NCBI GenBank assembly: GCA_012728415.1
Contig: JAAYFD010000018.1
Span: forward strand, 1 to 39,350
DNA: 39,350 bases
Source: Gammaproteobacteria bacterium
GTDB taxonomy: Bacteria; Pseudomonadota; Gammaproteobacteria; Pseudomonadales; Pseudomonadaceae
Direction: 5' to 3'
Part shown: piece by piece, positions 23,947 to 31,707 of the stretch
How the letters are laid out: every line of letters begins with the position of its first letter
Numbering within the stretch: position 1 is the stretch's first letter
Program-made: the position numbers and the translations under genes
Notes under the pieces: model-generated
The model's input: only the letters and a program-made list of their open reading frames with translations
Told to the model about the DNA's origin: nothing
The model's database searches: none

Positions 23947-24399
23947 TTATGTCCGGGTTTGCAGCTCAACGACCAGGGTCTGGCCAGCAACAGCAACCAC
24001 GCGTACAGGCTGGCCTTCTGCGGGTTGTGCCTGGCAGCTGGCGGGATAGCTGCTGTCTTCAAGCCGTACCCGGCCATGACCGTGTTCAAAGGCCTGACTG
24101 ACCACTGCAGTGCGTCCAATAAAACCCTCCAGCCCCTGGTTCAGCTCAGAGGGTTGTTGACGTACCAGTTTTTTTTGCCACTTCAGGCCGGCAGCCACTG
24201 CCATGCAGGTGCTAATGGCCAGTGCAAGCAGTTGCCAGGCTGGGTCGGCTCCAGGGACCACCAGCAAAAACAGTCCGACCAGGGCTGCGCCGAAGCCGAG
24301 CCAGATGAGAAAAATGCCGGGGATGATGATTTCCAGTATCAGCAGCACAGCTGCAGCGATCAGCCAGTACCAGTGGGAGGCGAAAATCAGCTCCAGCAT
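23947..24399 (-). CDS. NfeD family protein (short form)
   Basis: A 150-aa membrane protein. Two or three hydrophobic helices (WYWLIAAAVLLILEIIIPGIFLIWLGFGAALVGLFLLVV and LLALAISTCMAVAAGL) precede a C-terminal OB-fold domain (LNQGLEGFIGRTAVVSQAFEHGHGRVRLEDSSYPASC ... VRVVAVAGQTLVVE). This is the short NfeD1b class that partners with stomatin-like proteins. Its ATG shares a base with the slipin stop codon (TAATG), so the two are translationally coupled. Together they probably form a membrane-microdomain scaffold or quality-control complex in the inner membrane. Confidence 0.9.
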   Translation of the reverse strand: MLELIFASHWYWLIAAAVLLILEIIIPGIFLIWLGFGAALVGLFLLVVPGADPAWQLLALAISTCMAVAAGLKWQKKLVRQQPSELNQGLEGFIGRTAVVSQAFEHGHGRVRLEDSSYPASCQAQPAEGQPVRVVAVAGQTLVVELQTRT

Positions 24400-25313
24400 T
24401 ATTTGGCCTGTGTGTTTTTCAGCAGTTCGGTAATGCCGGCAACTGCACCGGTGACGCCAGAGGCTTCCAGTGGCATCAGGACCAGCTTGCTGTTATCGCC
24501 CTGGCCGATGTGTTGCAGCGCTTCAACATACTTGACACCGAGAAAGTATTGCAGTGCCTGTACATCACCTTCGCTGATGGCCTGGGACACCACACGGGTG
24601 GCCTTGGCTTCAGCCAGCGCCTCACGCTCGCGGGCCTCGGCGTTGAGGAACGCTGCTTCTTTTTCACCCTGGGCCTGCAGCACCTGGGCTTCGCGCTGAC
24701 CCTGGGCCTGCAGTATGGCTGCTTCCTTGTCGCCGTTGGCCTTGGTAACCACGGCACGGCGGTGCCGCTCGGCAGTCATTTGCAGGTTCATGGCTTCTTG
24801 CAGCTCGGATGACATGCTCAGGTCACGGATTTCGATTCGGGTCACTTTGATCCCCCAGGGGGCGGTGGCCTGGTCGACTGCAGCCAGTAAGCGCTCGTTG
24901 ATTTCCTCGCGATTGGACAGCATGTGGTCCAGTTCCATGGAGCCAAGTACCGAGCGCAGGTTGGTAATGGTGAGGTTAACAATGGCGTAGGTCAGGTTGT
25001 TGACCTGGTAGGCAGCCCTGGATGCTTCCATGATGCGGTAAAAGACGACCCCGTCTGCAGTGACGGCAGCGTTGTCTTTGGAGATAACGGTCTGGGAGGG
25101 GACGTCCAGCACAGACTCCATCATCGACAGGCGAAAACCGACCCGGTCAACGAAAGGAATGATCAGGTTCAGGCCGGGCTCAAGTGTTGTGGTATAGCGG
25201 CCGAAGCGCTCTACGGTCCATTGATGGCCTTGAGGCACCACCTTGACACCAGTAAAGAAAAATATCACCACGAGTGCAAGCAGGATGGCAAAAAAAGGTA
25301 GTAGTGCGTCCAC
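24399..25313 (-). CDS. SPFH/band-7 (stomatin-like, slipin) protein
   Basis: A 304-aa membrane protein of the QmcA/paraslipin type. One N-terminal hydrophobic helix (LLPFFAILLALVVIFFF) precedes the SPFH domain (KVVPQGHQWTVERFGRYTTTLEPGLNLIIPFVDRVG, then MMESVLDVPSQTVISKDNAAVTADGVVFYRIMEASRAAYQV). An Ala/Glu-rich coiled coil follows (AILQAQGQREAQVLQAQGEKEAAFLNAEAREREALAEAKA). I choose a GTG start at 25313 because AAGGAG sits 6 nt upstream; a TTG five codons earlier has no such signal. It heads the slipin-nfeD pair. These proteins form ring-like oligomers organising membrane lipids and proteases such as FtsH or NfeD-type partners. Confidence 0.92.
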   Translation of the reverse strand: MDALLPFFAILLALVVIFFFTGVKVVPQGHQWTVERFGRYTTTLEPGLNLIIPFVDRVGFRLSMMESVLDVPSQTVISKDNAAVTADGVVFYRIMEASRAAYQVNNLTYAIVNLTITNLRSVLGSMELDHMLSNREEINERLLAAVDQATAPWGIKVTRIEIRDLSMSSELQEAMNLQMTAERHRRAVVTKANGDKEAAILQAQGQREAQVLQAQGEKEAAFLNAEAREREALAEAKATRVVSQAISEGDVQALQYFLGVKYVEALQHIGQGDNSKLVLMPLEASGVTGAVAGITELLKNTQAK

Positions 25314-25638
25314 AGCAGGCTCCTTCAATACAGTGGCGGCAGCTTGTGCCAGGTTCGGTGAACGGTGGATTATGCTTTTTTTTATCGACGAATCATATCA
25401 CTAAGCGGCTTGAGAGGCTGCTGGGAGTGAAAAATGTGCAGCAGTTGCTGTTTTTGGGTTGTCAATAGATGTTTGGCAGCCTCAACGGTCTGCGGCACGG
25501 GTACTGTCGTGGCCGTGCAGTGTCAAGCTTGGTCACTGTGTGCACCGTCCTGGCGCAGTGAAAAAGCAGATTGTGGATGGCGGGTCATATATGGACCGGT
25601 TAGACTTTTGTGGGGTTTCGCCCGACGCCGGGTGAACG
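25314..25638. other. Intergenic stretch without identifiable gene
   Basis: This part of the 486-bp gap between the slipin and acetyltransferase genes holds no ORF with coding character. It must contain the slipin promoter on the minus strand, but I find no convincing -35/-10 pair. A run of T (about 25376-25384) and several short G/C-rich stem possibilities are present. The right end passes into the candidate sRNA. Confidence 0.5.
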
Positions 25639-25686
25639 TATAGTGGCAACCGTCTACCTCCTGCGAGAAGACAAATTCATGCGTAG

Positions 25687-25709
25687 CGTTCCTCCCCCGG
25701 AACGTTTTT
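25687..25709 (+). terminator. First of two tandem terminators
   Basis: Six-bp stem CGTTCC / GGAACG with a TCCCCC loop and TTTTT. It would end a short RNA started near 25651. The loop is unusual in being almost pure C. Confidence 0.65.
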
Positions 25710-25710
25710 G

Positions 25711-25738
25711 AAGACGGTCATTTGACCGTCTTTTTTTT
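25711..25738 (+). terminator. Second of two tandem terminators
   Basis: Nine-bp perfect stem AAGACGGTC / GACCGTCTT, ATTT loop, then eight T in total. It begins 2 nt after the first terminator and ends about 60 nt before the acetyltransferase start. No plus-strand protein gene ends here, so it terminates an RNA or attenuates the next gene. Confidence 0.85.
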
Positions 25739-25799
25739 GCGTGCAGAAAAATCTGTGCTGTGTATGCTGGAGGGACACAAACCGGCAGGAGTAGATTCC

Positions 25800-26072
25800 A
25801 TGACAACGGCATATAAGGTTACCCACAACGAGCAGTCTGGAAGTTTTGAAGTATTTGTTGAAGGGCATCGTGCCCATTTGGATTACCGCAGGGTGGACGA
25901 CAGCACCCTGGATTTTTGTCATACCTTTGTACCCGGCGAGCTGCGTGGCAAGGGTTTGGCGGCTGTAGTGACAGCGGCAGCTCTGGAGTATGCCCGTGAT
26001 AATGACTTGAAGGTTATTCCCAGCTGCAGTTATGTCGAGGTGTATCTGAAGCGCGAAGCAGGCAAGGCCTGA
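25800..26072 (+). CDS. Small GNAT-type N-acetyltransferase (YjdJ-like)
   Basis: A 90-aa protein of the short GNAT class (Acetyltransf_CG type). AGGAG lies 8 nt before the ATG at MTTAYKV. The core is STLDFCHTFVPGELRGKGLAAVVTAAALEYARDNDLKVIPSCSYVEVYLKR, with the acetyl-CoA pyrophosphate loop in RGKGLA and the invariant cysteine of CSYV. Such proteins are half the usual GNAT length; their acceptors are generally unknown. The gene stands alone, behind two tandem terminators and ahead of its own terminator. Confidence 0.88.
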   Translation: MTTAYKVTHNEQSGSFEVFVEGHRAHLDYRRVDDSTLDFCHTFVPGELRGKGLAAVVTAAALEYARDNDLKVIPSCSYVEVYLKREAGKA

Positions 26073-26128
26073 GGTGGCCGCGGCCGGCGAAAGGGCGGGT
26101 ACTGTATAGGAGTGATGCGGACCTGGCA

Positions 26129-26160
26129 TAAAGCACCCCGGCTGTTGTCGGGGTGCTTTA
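26129..26160 (+). terminator. Terminator after acetyltransferase gene
   Basis: Eleven-bp stem AAAGCACCCCG / CGGGGTGCTTT with an 8-nt loop. The T-tail is short, but the stem is strong and it lies 57 nt after the stop codon. Confidence 0.75.
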
Positions 26161-26308
26161 TATGGCCGTGCCGGATTACGTGCCGCCAGGGTGTAATTGC
26201 TTGTCAGGCCCCGGTGTGCCCCGGTACAGCTGCGCAGCAGTTAGCGCTGCGGGTCAAATATTTGCTTTATATTTATAAACTGCACTTTTTCCGGCTTTGT
26301 CTGGGCGG

Positions 26309-26342
26309 CCGCTGCTAAAGCGGAATTGCGCTTTAGCAGCGG
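26309..26342 (-). terminator. Strong hairpin downstream of DAHP synthase gene
   Basis: A 14-bp perfect stem CCGCTGCTAAAGCG / CGCTTTAGCAGCGG around GAATTG, beginning 9 nt after the aroG-type stop codon on the minus strand. No U-run follows, so it is either a weak intrinsic terminator or a 3'-end-stabilising hairpin. Confidence 0.55.
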
Positions 26343-26351
26343 GCTGGCGGC

Positions 26352-27431
26352 TTATTGGCTGCGCTGACGTTTTGGTAGCACATCTTTAAGCTTGTCACGC
26401 ATGTTGCGCAGGGCTTTTTCGGTGGTATCCCAGTCGATGCAGGCATCGGTAATGGAAACACCGTATTTGAGCTGACTGATGTCGTCACCAATGGGCTGAT
26501 TGCCCCAGCCCAGATGGCTTTCGATCATCAGGCTGCTGATGGAGGTGTTGCCATCAACGATCTGGTTGGTGATGTTTTCCAGCACCAAAGGCTGTAGCGC
26601 CGGGTCCTTGTTGGAGTTGGCGTGGCTGCAGTCGATCATGATATTGGGTGTGATCTTGTTTTTGAGCAGCTCTTGCTCACAGAGGGCAACGCTAACCGAG
26701 TCATAGTTGGGTTTGCCGTTGCCGCCACGAAGAACCACGTGGCCGTACTGGTTGCCTTTGGTAGTAACAATGGACACTTGGCCGCATTGGTCGATACCGA
26801 GAAAACGGTGCGGGCTGGAAACAGACTGCAACGCATTGATGGCTACGGTCAGGCCACCATCGGTGCCATTTTTGAAACCGACCGCCGAGGACAGGCCGGA
26901 GGCCATTTCACGGTGGGTCTGGGATTCGGTGGTGCGTGCGCCAATGGCCGACCAGCTGATCAGGTCCTGCATGTACTGCGGTGTGATGGGGTCCAGCGCT
27001 TCAGTGGCGGTAGGCAGGCCTTTTTCGGCCAGGTCCAGCAGCAGCTGGCGACCGATGTGCAGACCGTCTTCGATACGGAAGGAGTCATCCAGGAAAGGGT
27101 CGTTGATCAGACCTTTCCAGCCCACGGTGGTGCGCGGTTTTTCGAAATACACACGCATGACGATATACAGGGTGTCAGCCAGCTCATCGGCCAGCGCCTT
27201 TAAGCGATCGGCATATTCGTGGGCTGCTTTCAGGTCGTGGATGGAGCAAGGGCCGATAACGATGAACAGGCGGTGATCCTTGCCGTCAAGAATGTCGCGT
27301 ACAACCTGACGTCCCTCGCTGACGGTTTTGCGGGCTTTGTCGGTGAGCGGAATTTTTTCTTTCAGCTTTTCAGGTGTGATAAGTGGGAGATTGGAAGAGA
27401 CGTTCAGGTCGCTAATAGGTAAATCGGCCAT
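26352..27431 (-). CDS. aroG: 3-deoxy-7-phosphoheptulonate (DAHP) synthase, class I
   Basis: A 359-aa enzyme condensing phosphoenolpyruvate and erythrose-4-phosphate, the first step of the shikimate pathway. Class I (AroF/G/H) motifs are clear: FIVIGPCSIHD with the metal-ligand Cys, MRVYFEKPRTTVGWKGLINDP, GLPTATEALDPITPQYMQDLISWSAIGARTTESQTHREMASGLS, HVVLRGG, MIDCSHANSNKDP and MIESHLGWGNQP. Which aromatic amino acid inhibits this isoenzyme cannot be read with confidence, so the symbol aroG stands for the family. It is a single gene, separated from batD by 141 bp. Confidence 0.93.
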   Translation of the reverse strand: MADLPISDLNVSSNLPLITPEKLKEKIPLTDKARKTVSEGRQVVRDILDGKDHRLFIVIGPCSIHDLKAAHEYADRLKALADELADTLYIVMRVYFEKPRTTVGWKGLINDPFLDDSFRIEDGLHIGRQLLLDLAEKGLPTATEALDPITPQYMQDLISWSAIGARTTESQTHREMASGLSSAVGFKNGTDGGLTVAINALQSVSSPHRFLGIDQCGQVSIVTTKGNQYGHVVLRGGNGKPNYDSVSVALCEQELLKNKITPNIMIDCSHANSNKDPALQPLVLENITNQIVDGNTSISSLMIESHLGWGNQPIGDDISQLKYGVSITDACIDWDTTEKALRNMRDKLKDVLPKRQRSQ

Positions 27432-27572
27432 GGGGGATTACTCGAGAGATGATGTCATTGCGTTAAAAACAATAAAAGGAATCTAGGAACCTTAACCTTT
27501 TGCCGGGCGAAATTGAAGCCCAATGCGTAAACTGGCTTGGAAAAGCCTATATATTACGAGGCGGTGCGGGCC

Positions 27573-29237
27573 CTAGGTTGGGTATAGGGGGGGCAGTGGC
27601 GGGCTGCTGTGCTGCTGCTGTTGCTTGATAACCCGCTTAAGTGCCTGCCACAGGCGGTCGCCATCCCAAGTGGCGGCGTTGGGGGAGTATAAGACTTCAT
27701 TGAGCTCTCGCATGGCGGTCAGCAGCTCAGGATACTGACGGCTTAGGGTGGCGTGCGTGCAGTCATGTTGGCGTAGCCACTGATCCAGCAGGGTGCGGGC
27801 GTGTTGCGCCTGATGCTGCTTGCAGGCTTGCCTGAGCTCTTCTTGCAAGCGTGCGGCCTTGCGGGTGCTGGTTGCGGGCATGACAGCAGGCTGACGCCGG
27901 GCGCGACGCCACAAGATAGCGAACAGCAGGCTGGACAGGGCTAATGTCAGTGATACAGCCTGCCAGAGATAGCGTGGAGCAGCCAGGCGGGGAACAGGTG
28001 CCGCTTGTTCAGCTGGCTGAAGACTGGTGACGTGCAGTTTGCGGGCCTGGGTGGTGGCCCATTGCAGGCTGTCGGTTTCGGTATCCCACCAGGGCAGCTG
28101 CAGTGCTGGTAATTCCAGAGTGCCAGTTTGCCGGGCAACCAGCAGCAGCTGTTCGTGTTGTCGGACCTGCAAGCCGCTGGCGGCTTTTTTCTGGCTGTGT
28201 TCAGCCGGGTTGGGGTACAGCCGGAAGCCTGTCAACTGCTGTGGCAACATGGAAGGAAGAGCGCTGGCCGGCTGGTCTTCCAGCTCCAGTGTAATGCTGT
28301 AGGGCAGCGCCTGCTCAAGGCCGATATCAATTTCATCGGGAATGCTGTGCCGCAGCTGCAAGTTGCGGGCTGGCAACCAGACGGCACCAGCAGGAAAAGT
28401 TGCAGGCGGGGGGGCCACACGAAGTGGAATTTCTGCGCTTTTGACTTGGATTTGCCGGCCCGGCGCGGACAACACAGGATCTTCCAGTGAGTGGGCATCA
28501 TTACCGGCCAGGGTTGCGGTGAACGTTTGGGGGGCTATGCTCAGTGTGCCGGTGGTTTGCGGGAATATCGCATAGCGCGCTTCAATTACGCCATAGCGAA
28601 TGCCGTGAATGTACTGTTGGTAGCTGACGGGTTCGCCGAGGCTGAGTACGCGTGCGCCGTCAATGTTCAGGGGGCTGAGCTGGCCGTCACTGAACAGGGG
28701 CACAGAGTGGTGAATTTTTACGGTCAGTATCGCTTGCTGCTGCACATATAGTTCTTCGTGATCAAGGCTGGAGTCGATATACACAGGCTCCAGACTGACG
28801 CTTTGGCTGCTGTTGCGTTGCTTCACTTCAATACGCAGCGGGGCTGACAGCAGCTCGCCAAGACGCAGGGCGGGTATGGTCAGGTTGCCTTCGCGTCTGG
28901 GCTGCAGCCGCAGAAGCCAGCGGCTGTAGCGTTGGCCGTTATCTTCAACTAAAGGCTGGTGCTGGCTGGATAGCAGTTTGAAGTTTTGTTGTAGCGGGGA
29001 GATGTCGGGATCGACAAAGTAGTCTGGCTGGTCCAGCTCCAGGGTCAGCAGCAGGCTTTCGCCTGGTTGCAGTTCGTAGCGGTCGACCCGGGCGGTAAAG
29101 CTGGCTGCCTGCGCCAGGCTGGCGAGCTGGCACAACAGGACTGTCAGCAGCAGTATCAGGGTGCGGGCTGTGACAGTTCCTGGTGAAACTTGCGTTTGAG
29201 CAAGACAGCCGGGTTGTCGGGAATTTGCTGGAGCCAT
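27573..29237 (-). CDS. batD: BatD-like exported protein
   Basis: A 554-aa BatD (oxygen tolerance) family protein. A signal segment (LILLLTVLLCQLASLAQA) is followed by a beta-rich periplasmic region beginning ASFTARVDRYELQPGESLLLTLELD, with ALRLGELLSAPLRIEV and a PQTFTATLAG repeat-like domain. A membrane helix near residue 435 (SLTLALSSLLFAILW) leads to a basic cytoplasmic tail. The start is unusual: the only ATG gives a 25-residue leader before the hydrophobic core and overlaps the upstream gene by 82 nt; the alternative is a CTG next to that gene's stop. It is the last gene of the MoxR/Bat operon, whose products act in envelope stress tolerance. Confidence 0.85.
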   Translation of the reverse strand: MAPANSRQPGCLAQTQVSPGTVTARTLILLLTVLLCQLASLAQAASFTARVDRYELQPGESLLLTLELDQPDYFVDPDISPLQQNFKLLSSQHQPLVEDNGQRYSRWLLRLQPRREGNLTIPALRLGELLSAPLRIEVKQRNSSQSVSLEPVYIDSSLDHEELYVQQQAILTVKIHHSVPLFSDGQLSPLNIDGARVLSLGEPVSYQQYIHGIRYGVIEARYAIFPQTTGTLSIAPQTFTATLAGNDAHSLEDPVLSAPGRQIQVKSAEIPLRVAPPPATFPAGAVWLPARNLQLRHSIPDEIDIGLEQALPYSITLELEDQPASALPSMLPQQLTGFRLYPNPAEHSQKKAASGLQVRQHEQLLLVARQTGTLELPALQLPWWDTETDSLQWATTQARKLHVTSLQPAEQAAPVPRLAAPRYLWQAVSLTLALSSLLFAILWRRARRQPAVMPATSTRKAARLQEELRQACKQHQAQHARTLLDQWLRQHDCTHATLSRQYPELLTAMRELNEVLYSPNAATWDGDRLWQALKRVIKQQQQHSSPPLPPLYPT

Positions 29238-30703
29238 GTGTCTAGTGAGCCGTATTGGTGTATCGGGTCGGGATTCTGCAGTGTAGCAGTTTTTCCAGTC
29301 TGCTCCTGCTCGCTGGGTGCGGAGGTCAAGGTGTCTGCGGCAGACCCGGGTAGCGGGGTGGCGGCTGTGCTGGCGCGTTGCTGCAAGCGACGGGCCAGCA
29401 TCAGGTTGTCTTGTGCTTGCTGTAGCTCTGGGGCCAGCACCAGGGCTTGCCGGTAGGCGGTAGCTGCTGACTGGTAGTCACCAAGTTGCATGAGGCTGTT
29501 TCCCCTGTTGTAGTGGGCAATAACACTGTCGAGCCCCGAAAAATAGTCGTGTGCCAGCTGGTAGTTGTCCGCGTGGTAGGCTGCAATCCCCAGCCAGAGT
29601 GGGTCTTGCAGGTGTTGCAGGGCAGTGACCGGGTCCTGTTTGACCTGCTGCATCGGTGACTGCCCGGAGTCGGTTGCCAGTGCCGGAGCAGATGGGGGAA
29701 GGAGCATCAGCAGGGGCAGCAGGGCAAACAGCCAGCCCTTGCGTGCCAGCGGTGCCAGCACAAACAGCAGTGGAATAAGCAGCCAGTACCCCTGGTCATG
29801 CGTGGATGGGTTGCCGGTAGCGCGCAGGGTGCCGGCTGTGTTGCGGGCAAACAGACCGGTTTGCAGCAGGTCGGCATTGCTGTATTGCAGCCGGGCATAA
29901 GTGGCGCCGGTGTGTTGTGCCAATTGTTGCAAGGAGTCTTCGTGCAAGCGGCTGAGGGGCTGGCTGGAGTTGAACTGGCCGGTGACAGGGTCTGGCACAG
30001 GGGCACCCTGCCGGGTGCCAATACCGATGATGCCCAGGCTGACGTGCGGGTGCTTGCGGAGCTGGCGAGTGATGGCAGCTTGCTCTTGTGCAGACAGGTT
30101 GCTGGTGAGCAGGGCGATGCGCCCAGAGCCGTTGGCTCCGTTGTGCAGCAGGGCCAGGGCCTTGGCAATTGCAGCAGCTGCATCGCGCCCGGGCCTGGGC
30201 AGCAAGGAGGGGTGCAGGGCTTGCAGCAGGTTGTTAGCCATTTCCGGGTCGGTCGACAGGGGCAGTAGCATGTGTGCAGAACCGGCATACACTACAATTG
30301 CAGTTTGTCCCGGCAGTTGGGCTTGCAACATGTCGGCGGTTTTGCTGCGCAGCAGGTGCAGACGGCTGGGCGGCAGATCGCTGGCCAGCATGTCGGGAGT
30401 CATTTCGATGACTATTACCAAGGGGGCCGGTACTTCTCTTTTGGAGGAGCTATAACCGGGTAGTTGTGGGGCGGAAAGGGCTGTGCCGGCCAGCAGGGCT
30501 GCGGCGGCCAGTAGCAGCCAGACTGCCCTGTTACGGTATCCGGCAGCTTGTTGCAGCAGCCATGGCTGGAAAGCGGGCGGCAAGAGTTTGTGCCAGTGGC
30601 TGCCCCGCTTTTGTTGTCGATAGAGCAGCCAGAGAAAAAAACAGGCGACAGGTATCAGCAGCAAAGATTCTGGCTTGCTGAAAGTGGGCAGCAGACTGCT
30701 CAT
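29156..30703 (-). CDS. BatB/BatC fusion: VWA domain plus TPR membrane protein
   Basis: A 515-aa protein joining a BatB-type von Willebrand A domain and a BatC-type TPR region. Two N-terminal helices (LLLIPVACFFLWLLY; WLLLAAAALLAGTAL) precede the VWA part (VPAPLVIVIEMTPDMLASDLPPSRLHLLRSK ... IALLTSNLSA). The metal-site motif DxSxS is replaced by EMTPDM, so the site is probably not a standard MIDAS. Two more helices follow, then TPRs (VIAHYNRGNSLMQLGDYQSAATAYRQALVLAPELQQAQDNL) and a charged tail. The start is set by an ATGA overlap with batA. The pair BatA/BatB likely forms a membrane complex working with MoxR. Confidence 0.88.
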   Translation of the reverse strand: MSSLLPTFSKPESLLLIPVACFFLWLLYRQQKRGSHWHKLLPPAFQPWLLQQAAGYRNRAVWLLLAAAALLAGTALSAPQLPGYSSSKREVPAPLVIVIEMTPDMLASDLPPSRLHLLRSKTADMLQAQLPGQTAIVVYAGSAHMLLPLSTDPEMANNLLQALHPSLLPRPGRDAAAAIAKALALLHNGANGSGRIALLTSNLSAQEQAAITRQLRKHPHVSLGIIGIGTRQGAPVPDPVTGQFNSSQPLSRLHEDSLQQLAQHTGATYARLQYSNADLLQTGLFARNTAGTLRATGNPSTHDQGYWLLIPLLFVLAPLARKGWLFALLPLLMLLPPSAPALATDSGQSPMQQVKQDPVTALQHLQDPLWLGIAAYHADNYQLAHDYFSGLDSVIAHYNRGNSLMQLGDYQSAATAYRQALVLAPELQQAQDNLMLARRLQQRASTAATPLPGSAADTLTSAPSEQEQTGKTATLQNPDPIHQYGSLDTWLQQIPDNPAVLLKRKFHQELSQPAP

Positions 30704-31659
30704 GGTTCGGCCTCGTGCCGGATCGCTGGATTGCCTTGCCACAGCAAGCATGCAGCCTGAAGCATGGCGAGCAGCAGGGCGCCCAGCAATGGCCATGAAT
30801 ACAGCTCCTGTGCTTGCAGAGTGCTGCGGGCCGAGAGGTTGGCAGGCAAGCTGTCAAGCAGCTGCAACAAAGGCTCCAGCGTGTTATCGGTGACATGCAA
30901 GGCACGTCCGCCGGTGAGCCAGGCAATTTCTTGCAACAGCGCCAAGTCGGGGCCGTCCTGATTGCCATTGCCGGGCTGCCCAATGCCCAAAGCGTGAATG
31001 CGGATTCCTTCACGTGCGGCAAACCGGGCGGCAGTGCGTGGCGGCATTATGCCGCTGTTGTTGGCGCCGTCCGTAAGCAAAATCAGGTTGCGCTCGGTGG
31101 CCGGCAGTTGACGCAGTTTTTTGATACCCAGTCCGATGGCATCGCCGATGGCAGTATTGTCCCCGGCTATGCCGGGACTGGCGGTGTCCAGCCAGTGATG
31201 CAGACTGATATGGTCAAACGTCAAAGGCGATTGCAAAAAAGCTTCGCTGGCAAAGAAAATCAGTCCGAAACGGTCTTCAGGCCGTTGCTCCAGCAGTTGC
31301 AGAACCAGTTGTCGGGTAGCAGCAAACCGGCTGACACCCGGGGTGTCCAGGTCTTCTTTCAGCATGGAGGCGGACAGGTCAAAGGCCAGCATGCTGCTGC
31401 GCGCAGTCATATCCAGGGGGCGTTGAAGTTCCAGCCATTGCGGCCGTGCTGCGGCCAGCAAGACCAGCAGCCAGATGAGAGCAGGCAGGACAAGCCGCAT
31501 ATGTTTGCGCAGGCGCTTGTGGCTGGCCAGAGTGGTCAGCTGGTCGTAAAAAGGTACCCGCAGAGCACTGACTGCGGGCGTGCTGGGGGGGAGCCAATAA
31601 CGCAGTAAAACCGGCAGCGGCAGCAGGAGGAAAACCAGGGGCCAGGCCAGACTGAGCAT
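30700..31659 (-). CDS. batA: BatA: VWA domain membrane protein
   Basis: A 319-aa inner-membrane protein. Hydrophobic segments at the N-terminus (AWPLVFLLLPLPVLL; LVLPALIWLLVLLAAA) precede a VWA domain with a complete MIDAS: DLSASM, then the Thr region DNTAIGDAIGLG and LLTDGANNSG. A C-terminal helix (WPLLGALLLAMLQAACLLW) anchors it, and the stop overlaps the batB/C start by 4 nt. Unlike its partner, this protein keeps the metal-binding residues, so metal-dependent ligand binding is expected here. Confidence 0.92.
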   Translation of the reverse strand: MLSLAWPLVFLLLPLPVLLRYWLPPSTPAVSALRVPFYDQLTTLASHKRLRKHMRLVLPALIWLLVLLAAARPQWLELQRPLDMTARSSMLAFDLSASMLKEDLDTPGVSRFAATRQLVLQLLEQRPEDRFGLIFFASEAFLQSPLTFDHISLHHWLDTASPGIAGDNTAIGDAIGLGIKKLRQLPATERNLILLTDGANNSGIMPPRTAARFAAREGIRIHALGIGQPGNGNQDGPDLALLQEIAWLTGGRALHVTDNTLEPLLQLLDSLPANLSARSTLQAQELYSWPLLGALLLAMLQAACLLWQGNPAIRHEAEP

Positions 31660-31707
31660 CAGGTGTCTCCTGCAATGTGCCGGCTGGTTAAGGGTAGCGT
31701 GTGCAGG

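Larger units (their letters stand above)
25639..25738 (+). ncRNA. Candidate small RNA (or leader) with C-rich segments
   Basis: A good -10 (TATAGT, 25639-25644) would start an RNA near 25651; the -35 is poor. The RNA would contain ACCTCC (25656-25661) in a possible weak hairpin (GTCT...AGAC), then a terminator-type hairpin CGTTCC-TCCCCC-GGAACG followed by five T (25687-25709). C-rich stretches that pair with Shine-Dalgarno GGAGG are a feature of several trans-acting sRNAs with C-rich loops. A second terminator follows at once. A 10-codon ORF (ATG at 25679, TGA at 25709-25711) lies inside, so a leader-peptide element for the downstream acetyltransferase gene is the alternative. No family match is recognised. 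Confidence 0.4.

Noticed and set aside
25679..25711. 10-codon ORF (MRSVPPPERF) inside the sRNA candidate
   Set aside because: No good ribosome site and it merely reads through the terminator stem; kept only as an alternative explanation, not as a gene.
25560..25740. Known riboswitch classes (purine, ZTP, cyclic-di-GMP, guanidine) in the leader of the acetyltransferase gene
   Set aside because: None of the conserved core sequences I know could be matched; similarity was limited to short fragments.
29625..30463. Long plus-strand frames opposite batB/C and other open frames opposite real genes
   Set aside because: They mirror the codon pattern of the strong minus-strand genes and show no family motifs or ribosome sites.
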